Assembly (NCBI GenBank): GCA_030834905.1
Contig: JAUQWZ010000024.1
Span: 248,001-312,000, forward strand
Source of the DNA: Aggregatilineales bacterium
GTDB taxonomy: Bacteria > Chloroflexota > Anaerolineae > Aggregatilineales > Phototrophicaceae
Reading direction: 5' to 3'
DNA: 64,000 bases
Each line of letters starts with the position of its first letter. Within the stretch, counting starts at the first letter, position 1. The translations under genes were made by a program, and so were the position numbers. A model generated the notes under the pieces. The model ran no database searches and was not told the DNA's origin. It saw nothing but the letters and a program-made list of their open reading frames with translations. Positions 57,850 through 64,000 of this stretch are shown here, one piece after another.

Positions 57850-58787
57850 CGCGCCCTCCGACCCAGAATTGTGGTGAACACACGGGCAGCGCCTGCCCGT
57901 GTCAGCGCGTCAGTCACCTTGCCTTCACTGTCCGGCGCGACGAGGGCGATCATGTTGCCGCCGCGCCCACCGCCGGAGAGCTTCGCGCCGAACGCGCCAG
58001 CATCCAGCGCCGCCTTGACCAGTCGATCCAGTTCGGGCGAGGACACCGTAAGCTGTTGGAGCAGCGCATGATTGCGGTTCATCAGATCGCCGAGCGCCTG
58101 CGCCTGCCCACGCTCGATACAGCCCCGAGCTTGCGCGACCAGTTCCCCGATGTCATCCAGCAGCGCCTGTACCTGCTCGTGGCGGCTGTCATAAAGCGCC
58201 CGGACGCCATCGACGGCGCTGCGCGTAGAGGCTGACCTGCCGGTATCGGCAATGACCAGCATAAAGTCGCCGCCTATCACGACGGTTTGAATCGGCTGCT
58301 GACGCACAAAATACACCGGATGTTCGTAGACGATAACGGTGTTGTCGATGCCGCTGGGTGTGCCGTGATAGACCTTTTCAACTTCGTAGATCAGGGCGTT
58401 CAGTTCCGCTTCGGGCAGGGCGGCGTTGAGCGCGGCGCACAAGGCGCGGGCGAGGGCTGTTGAAACCGCCGCGCCGCTGCCCAGCCCGCTGGCAATCGGG
58501 ATATCGGAGTGCAGCCGGATGGTGACTTCGGGTGGAGACGCCGCCAGCTTTTGCAGCACCAGCCGGGCGGTCAGCGCCAGCGCGTTGTCAATGGTTGCGG
58601 CGCTGATATCGACCGGCACCATTTCGTCAAGGTCGGCAGAGGCGATTTGCAAGCCGCCCGACGAAGGCTCGACCTCGGCATAGGCGCGAAGGCTGGACAC
58701 GGGGACGGCGATGGCGGGTTTGCCATAGACGACGGCGTGTTCGCCTACAAGAATGATTTTCGCCGGGGCGCTGGTCTGGATATTCAT
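57843..58787 (-). CDS. Mevalonate kinase
   Basis: APAKIILVGEHAVVYGKPAIAVPV, PIASGLGSGAAVSTAL, GAFGAKLSGGGRGGNMIAL. Confidence 0.93.
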   Translation of the reverse strand: MNIQTSAPAKIILVGEHAVVYGKPAIAVPVSSLRAYAEVEPSSGGLQIASADLDEMVPVDISAATIDNALALTARLVLQKLAASPPEVTIRLHSDIPIASGLGSGAAVSTALARALCAALNAALPEAELNALIYEVEKVYHGTPSGIDNTVIVYEHPVYFVRQQPIQTVVIGGDFMLVIADTGRSASTRSAVDGVRALYDSRHEQVQALLDDIGELVAQARGCIERGQAQALGDLMNRNHALLQQLTVSSPELDRLVKAALDAGAFGAKLSGGGRGGNMIALVAPDSEGKVTDALTRAGAARVFTTILGRRARC

Positions 58788-59674
58788 GTCAGGGTGGGCA
58801 GATAGAGGATAATGACGAACGTAAGACCCCACAGCAGCAGCGTAACCTGTAACGGTCGGTCTTTCAGCAGCACCTCGTCGGGGGCGCTGCCTTCGCCTTT
58901 TACGTGAATCAGGTACAGATAGCGAAACATGCCGTACAGTACAAACGGTGTTGTCAGCAGGGCAAGATTTGTCCCTTCCAGCAGTGCTGAAGGCGCTTCA
59001 ATGGTGTAGAGCAGATACGACATCATGGTGATGATCATGGCGATGCGCAGCATATCGTCCAGCAGCGCCAGGTTATAGTGCTTGAAGATCACCCGAATCG
59101 AACCCGCCTGATCTGCCAGTTCGAGCAGTTCCTGCCGCCGCTTGCCAATCGCCAGAAACAGCGCCAGCATCCCGGCGCAGCCATACAGCCAGGGCGAAAA
59201 CTGTGCCACCTGAATGACGACAACGCCCGCCGCTACGCGAAGTATGAAGCCCGCCGTAATCGAAAGCACGTCGAGGATGACGATATGTTTGAGCCTGAAG
59301 CTGTAGGCGAGATGCAGGACGAGATACATGACCAGCACCAGCGCAAATGCCGGGCTGTACAGCAGCGCCATCCCGACAGCAACGATGGGAATGATGACCG
59401 ACGCCGCAATCGCCAGCGGGACGGGAAGCTGACCGGAAGGCAGCGGACGCTTGCGCTTGCGCGGGTGCTGCCGGTCGCTCTCGATATCGACCAGATCATT
59501 GACAATGTAAATCGTGCTTGAAACAAGGCATAATAAGATGAAACTAACCGTCACTCGCAGGAACGAATCGGGCACCAGAAGCTGCCCATCAAAGACCAGC
59601 CCCGCATAAATGATGCCATTTTTTGTCCATTGCTTGGGGCGCATTGTGCGGATCAAACCGATGAAGGCTGGCAC
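58784..59674 (-). CDS. UbiA-family prenyltransferase (decaprenyl-phosphate phosphoribosyltransferase-like)
   Basis: LIRTMRPKQWTKNGIIYAGLVFDGQL...NDLVDIESDRQHPRKRKRPLPSG; GTG start 59674 preceded by GGAG. Confidence 0.87.
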   Translation of the reverse strand: MPAFIGLIRTMRPKQWTKNGIIYAGLVFDGQLLVPDSFLRVTVSFILLCLVSSTIYIVNDLVDIESDRQHPRKRKRPLPSGQLPVPLAIAASVIIPIVAVGMALLYSPAFALVLVMYLVLHLAYSFRLKHIVILDVLSITAGFILRVAAGVVVIQVAQFSPWLYGCAGMLALFLAIGKRRQELLELADQAGSIRVIFKHYNLALLDDMLRIAMIITMMSYLLYTIEAPSALLEGTNLALLTTPFVLYGMFRYLYLIHVKGEGSAPDEVLLKDRPLQVTLLLWGLTFVIILYLPTLT

Positions 59675-59762
59675 GATTACTCCAGTGATTGCGGCGACAC
59701 CGTAAAGTGAGATTATATAACCCGGTTGTCGTGACCGACAATCCCAAAACGAAAGTGCAGCC

Positions 59763-60737
59763 ATGTCCACAGCCACCGCCCGCGCCAACGCCAACATCGC
59801 CTTTATCAAATACTGGGGCAACACCGATAACGATCTTCGGCTTCCGGTCAATTCATCCATCAGCATGAATCTTGACGGGCTGCACGCCCAGACGACCGTA
59901 ACCTGGGATGATGGACTGGAGGCGGACACCTTCGCCCTCAATGGCAAGGCTCATTTTGGTGAAGCCCTGCGCCGCGTTTCGAGACACCTTGACGTGCTGC
60001 GCCAACGGCTGAATATCGAAGCGCGCGCGCGGGTTGAATCGAGCAACAACTTTCCGACCGGCGCGGGAATTGCCTCGTCGGCAGCGGCATTTGCCGCATT
60101 GACCGTGGCAGGCGTGGCGGCGGCGGGCGCGGCGCTGACCGAGCGCGAATTGACGACCATCGCCCGGCTTGGCTCAGGTTCGGCGTCGCGGTCAGTGCCG
60201 ACTGGCTTTGTAGAATGGCACGCTGGGTCAACCCATGACGAGTCGTTTGCCGAAAGCTTCGCCCCGCCCGATTACTGGGATATCGTCGACGTGATCGCCG
60301 TCGTCAGCCAGCAGCACAAACAGGTTGGCTCAAGCGCCGGTCACCATTCAGCCCTGACCAGCGATTTGCAGGCGGCGCGCGTCGCCGGGGCAGAGCAGCG
60401 GTTTGAGACGTGCAGGCGTACCATCCTGGAACGCGACTTCGCCGCTTTTGCCGACGTCGTCGAACACGACAGCAACCTGATGCACGCGGTCATGATGACC
60501 AGCCGTCCGCCGTTGTTCTACTGGCTGCCGCCGACGCTGACGATTATGGAACAGGTGCGACAGTGGCGCGCCGAAGGCTTGCGCGTCTGTTACACGCTGG
60601 ACGCTGGTCCTAACGTGCATTGTATTTGCGTAAGAGATGACGCCGAACAGGTAAGCCAGCGGCTTCACGCCATATCTGATGTTTTAGATGTTCGGCTGGC
60701 GCGCCCCGGCGCTGGCGCAACAATCATCAATATCTAA
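59763..60737 (+). CDS. Diphosphomevalonate/phosphomevalonate decarboxylase family
   Basis: ANANIAFIKYWGNTDNDLRLPVNSSISMNLD; NNFPTGAGIASSAAAFAAL; GSGSASRSVPTGFVEW. Confidence 0.9.
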   Translation: MSTATARANANIAFIKYWGNTDNDLRLPVNSSISMNLDGLHAQTTVTWDDGLEADTFALNGKAHFGEALRRVSRHLDVLRQRLNIEARARVESSNNFPTGAGIASSAAAFAALTVAGVAAAGAALTERELTTIARLGSGSASRSVPTGFVEWHAGSTHDESFAESFAPPDYWDIVDVIAVVSQQHKQVGSSAGHHSALTSDLQAARVAGAEQRFETCRRTILERDFAAFADVVEHDSNLMHAVMMTSRPPLFYWLPPTLTIMEQVRQWRAEGLRVCYTLDAGPNVHCICVRDDAEQVSQRLHAISDVLDVRLARPGAGATIINI

Positions 60738-60829
60738 GGTAATTCCGATATTAGTACGCCTGGAAAACCATTATAATGATAGCCACTTCTGTGTCATAAC
60801 CTGGTGAGGTGGGCGAAAAGGCAGTATGA

Positions 60830-62269
60830 ATGTTTGATTTTCTCCTCGAAAGCGATGCGCTGTCCGCGATTGTAGCGTTTATTGTGGTGCTCATTCCGGC
60901 GGTGCTGGTGCATGAGATCGGGCACTTTCTGGCAGCGAAAGCCGTTGGCATCACCATTCTGGAGTTTGGAATCGGGCTGCCGCCGCGAATATTCAAGATG
61001 TTCACCTGGAGAGGCACCGATTACACGCTCAACTGGCTGCCGTTGGGCGGCTTTGTGCGCCCCCTCGGCGAAGACATGGTGCGGCAGTTGGGCGATGAAG
61101 CGCTGGATCAGGATCGATCCGAAGCCGAAATGCGCGGCATCTCCAAAGCGGTGTCGGTCAATGAAGCCAAACCGCTGGCGCGGATCATCTTCATGGCGGC
61201 GGGCGCGTTTGCCAATTTCGTAACGGCGTTCGCTATCTTCGTGCTGATCGCGCTGATCGGCATCCCCGAAGTGATCGGCGGGCGGGTGAACGTGCTGTAC
61301 GTCGATCCCGATTCCACCTTCGCGGCGGCGGGTTTGCAGCCCAACGACGTGATCGAAGATGTCAATGGGCGCTACTTCGGCAACTACGACGAATTTGTCG
61401 GGCTGCTGTACGCGGCGAACGGAGAAGATGTCACCTTCACGGTGCGCCGGATTGACGTGGACGAGCCGTTTACGATTACGGCTGCGTCTGATCTGACAGG
61501 CGAGGTACAGGTCGTTCCGCACCCGGCAATCGGCGACGTGGCAGAAGGCTCACCAGCGGCGCGCGCCGGACTGCAAGCGGGCGATCTGGTGGTTGCGCTG
61601 AACGACGAGCCGACTGAAACCTACGAAGAACTACAGGCGCTGACTCGCCAGCATCTGGACGAGGAAATCAACCTGACTATCTGGCGTGAGGGGCAGGAAC
61701 AGGTTGTCACCCTGACGCCGCGCAGCAGCCCGCCGTCCGGGCAGGGCGCGATGGGAATCATCATCGGCGCAGCCACCCTGGCACCGGAAGCCGGGCTGGC
61801 GCTCGAAAATGCCATCCCGCAGCGGGTGATTCAGCCGCAGCCGTTAGGGGCTGCCGTTCAGTACAGTGTTGACCGGATCGGGCAGGTCTTTAACACGATT
61901 GCCAGCATCCCCGGTCAAATCATCGGCGGCACAGCCGATCCGGATTCCCTGCGTCTGACCAGCCCGCTGGGCATTAGTCAGGCGGGGGCGGTGTTTCTGC
62001 AAGAGAGTATCGTCCAGGATCAGCCGACGATCATGCTGGAATTTGTGGCGCTGATCAGCCTTGCCCTCGGATGGACAAACCTGCTGCCGATTCCCGCGCT
62101 GGACGGCGGACGGATTCTATTCGTCCTGCTGGAGATCGTCCGTGGTCGCCCCATTGCGCCGGAACGCGAAGGCGTGGTGCATCTGATCGGGCTTGTACTG
62201 CTGTTATCGCTGATGGTGGTTGTTCTGCTGAACGACATCGCCAACCCGTTGACCAATTTGCTGAGATAA
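60830..62269 (+). CDS. RseP/S2P-type intramembrane zinc metalloprotease with PDZ domain
   Basis: VLVHEIGHFLAAKAVGI (HExxH), GSPAARAGLQAGDLVVALND, LLPIPALDGGRILFVLLE. Confidence 0.93.
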   Translation: MFDFLLESDALSAIVAFIVVLIPAVLVHEIGHFLAAKAVGITILEFGIGLPPRIFKMFTWRGTDYTLNWLPLGGFVRPLGEDMVRQLGDEALDQDRSEAEMRGISKAVSVNEAKPLARIIFMAAGAFANFVTAFAIFVLIALIGIPEVIGGRVNVLYVDPDSTFAAAGLQPNDVIEDVNGRYFGNYDEFVGLLYAANGEDVTFTVRRIDVDEPFTITAASDLTGEVQVVPHPAIGDVAEGSPAARAGLQAGDLVVALNDEPTETYEELQALTRQHLDEEINLTIWREGQEQVVTLTPRSSPPSGQGAMGIIIGAATLAPEAGLALENAIPQRVIQPQPLGAAVQYSVDRIGQVFNTIASIPGQIIGGTADPDSLRLTSPLGISQAGAVFLQESIVQDQPTIMLEFVALISLALGWTNLLPIPALDGGRILFVLLEIVRGRPIAPEREGVVHLIGLVLLLSLMVVVLLNDIANPLTNLLR

Positions 62270-62273
62270 AACA

Positions 62274-63257
62274 ATGACAGATATTCAGAATCTAAATCCA
62301 TCCAACGCGCCTTCCAGCTTCGCAATTGCGCTTGAAGCGCTGCTATCGAGTGGGCAAAGCGCGGCGGATTCGACGATCTTTTACGGACTGTCGATGCTGC
62401 AAGTGGAACATGTCGAGCAGCTTCATCCGGTATGGCAGTCGCTGCCAGCGCCGTACCGCCGCCGCCTGATGCGGGCGCTGGTTGAAGTCGCCGAGACAAA
62501 TTTTGAGCTGGACTACACCGCGTTCGGGCGCTATGGACTTGAAGACAGCGATCCCGGCGTGCGCGAAGCCGCGATTGAAGTCCTGTGGGAAAACGAGTCG
62601 CTTGAACTGATGAATGCGCTCATTACCATGGCGCAGCACGATGACTCGCGCGAGGTTCGGGCGGCTGCGACCAGCGCGCTTGGACGGTTTATACTCGCCG
62701 GTGAACTCGGCGACCTGCCAGAATCTGAAACGGTGAAAGCGCAGGATGCCGCCATCGATATCCTCGAAGATCCGTCGGAAGATATTGACGTGCGCCGCCG
62801 GGCGCTCGAATCGATTGCCAACTGCGGACATGAAATCGTTGAAGAAGCAATTGACGCGGCTTACAACGGCGACGAACACCGGATGCAGATCAGTTCTGTC
62901 TTTGCGATGGGGCGTACCTGCGACGACCGTTGGGGCGACGTTGTTATCCATGAACTGGACAGCGACAACGCCGAAATGCGCTATGAAGCGGCGCGCGCCG
63001 CAGGCGAACTCGAACTCCAGGAAGCCGTTCCGCACCTGTCGCGGCTGGCGTTTGACGACGACGTCGAGATCAAGGACGTGGCGGTCTGGGCGCTAGGCGA
63101 GATCGGCGGCAGGGAAGCGACGCGCATCCTCAACCTGCTCGCTAATGATGCTCAGGCGCGTGGCGATCAGGATGCAGCCAACGCGATTGACGAGGCGCTG
63201 GCGAACGCTGAGCTTGGCGGAGACTCATTGTATCTGATGAGTTACGACGAGGAATAA
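62274..63257 (+). CDS. HEAT-repeat protein
   Basis: Repeated D(S/P)xxEVRxAAxxALG units. Confidence 0.85.
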   Translation: MTDIQNLNPSNAPSSFAIALEALLSSGQSAADSTIFYGLSMLQVEHVEQLHPVWQSLPAPYRRRLMRALVEVAETNFELDYTAFGRYGLEDSDPGVREAAIEVLWENESLELMNALITMAQHDDSREVRAAATSALGRFILAGELGDLPESETVKAQDAAIDILEDPSEDIDVRRRALESIANCGHEIVEEAIDAAYNGDEHRMQISSVFAMGRTCDDRWGDVVIHELDSDNAEMRYEAARAAGELELQEAVPHLSRLAFDDDVEIKDVAVWALGEIGGREATRILNLLANDAQARGDQDAANAIDEALANAELGGDSLYLMSYDEE

Positions 63258-63271
63258 ACAGACAGCAGGAC

Positions 63272-63305
63272 ATACCGCCCGGTACGATGCCGGGCGGTAT
63301 TTTTA
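63272..63305 (+). terminator. Rho-independent terminator
   Basis: ATACCGCCCGG-TACGATG-CCGGGCGGTAT then TTTTT. Confidence 0.88.
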
Positions 63306-63632
63306 TCCGTTGATGAGGGGCATCAACTTGAGTGCCAGCCCGGTATCGCCTTGAATCTTGATTTTGCCAGTCATAAATGCCTGCATAGGGTTCAAGGTGC
63401 CGTTGAGCATTGAGTAAAAGTCATCCGCGCTGGCGCGCAGGGTCATGCGTGGGTTTTCCGCCGCGCCTTCGCCTGTCTGCGCGGCGTCCTTGCCGAGGCG
63501 CAGCCAATAATTGCCGCCGTTATCACCCGTCAGATCGAACTGGATAGTGGCGTCAATGCCTTCAGTCTTCTGCGGATCGAAGCGCTCCGCCATCTTGGGG
63601 AAAACGCCTGCCACTTCTTCGCGTGTTGCCAT
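63303..63632 (-). CDS. SCP2 sterol-binding domain protein
   Basis: ATIQFDLTGDNGGNYWLRL...MTLRASADDFYSMLNGTLNPMQAFMTGKIKIQGDTGLALKL. Confidence 0.9.
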   Translation of the reverse strand: MATREEVAGVFPKMAERFDPQKTEGIDATIQFDLTGDNGGNYWLRLGKDAAQTGEGAAENPRMTLRASADDFYSMLNGTLNPMQAFMTGKIKIQGDTGLALKLMPLING

Positions 63633-63766
63633 AAATCCGTACTCCTATCCTCAGGTAAAGCAGTGTTGTTAAGCCGGGCAATAGTATACAATCTATTGCT
63701 GTCGATGCCCATAATCAAGAACGTGGGCAGTTTCGAGCGATGTGGAGTTCTCATACACTGTAGTCT

Positions 63767-64000
63767 ATGCGTAACCTTGCCATTGCGATTTTGATGCTGG
63801 CGCTTGCCGCTTTAGCCTGCGTTCGCGATCAGCCCGAAGTCATCGTCATTACCGCTACGTTCCTGCCTGAACCGGGCGCGCCCCAGGGAACACCGCTGCC
63901 GGTCATGCCGCCGGTGGATACGGGAACGTTGATTGTCCCTACGGCAGATCCAACCCGGGTTGCCGTTGCGATTCCATCCGCTGAGGAATATGTCGTCCAG
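63767..64000 (+). CDS. Lipoprotein, N-terminal fragment truncated by window edge
   Basis: MRNLAIAILMLALAALACVRDQPEVIVITATFLPEPGAPQGTPL..., lipobox LAAC-like ALAC, Pro-rich linker. Confidence 0.6.
   Translation, partial: MRNLAIAILMLALAALACVRDQPEVIVITATFLPEPGAPQGTPLPVMPPVDTGTLIVPTADPTRVAVAIPSAEEYVVQ

Overview
The window is about 64 kb of dense, GC-rich chromosomal DNA. Gene content suggests Chloroflexota (Anaerolineae-like); this is inference from families and regulation, not a database result. I saw no CRISPR array, transposase or prophage. Main blocks: his genes (hisH-methyltransferase-hisA-hisF), SAM hydrolase and murA, dGTPase and Ser/Thr kinase, a DUF2207/SPFH membrane module, yajC-secD-secF, a signalling cluster (GAF-HK, Sir2, REC-CpaE, PAS-HK), mutL, paired LysM proteins, valS, udk, tRNA-Thr, purH-purB, NDH-2, cinA, lepA, tlyA, an HtrA-like/PrsW-like cluster, a peptide ABC transporter, alternative-mevalonate genes (MK, IPK, decarboxylase, UbiA) and an RseP-like S2P. 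Strongest observations: (1) a 17-aa leader peptide MRFQHHHHLHIKFPVLA with terminator and near-consensus promoter upstream of hisH, a his attenuator absent from the ORF track; (2) a T-box leader with apparent Val specifier GUC and intrinsic terminator upstream of a methyltransferase-valS operon; (3) two overlapping genes after cinA that look like PyrF (type 2 OMP decarboxylase) and PyrE folds without their catalytic motifs, beside a CinA whose PncC domain also looks degenerate; (4) a Rex-type palindrome TTGTG-N8-CACAA upstream of NDH-2; (5) MurA with Asp in place of the fosfomycin-target Cys. All calls come from reading the sequence and the supplied ORF translations; no searches were run.
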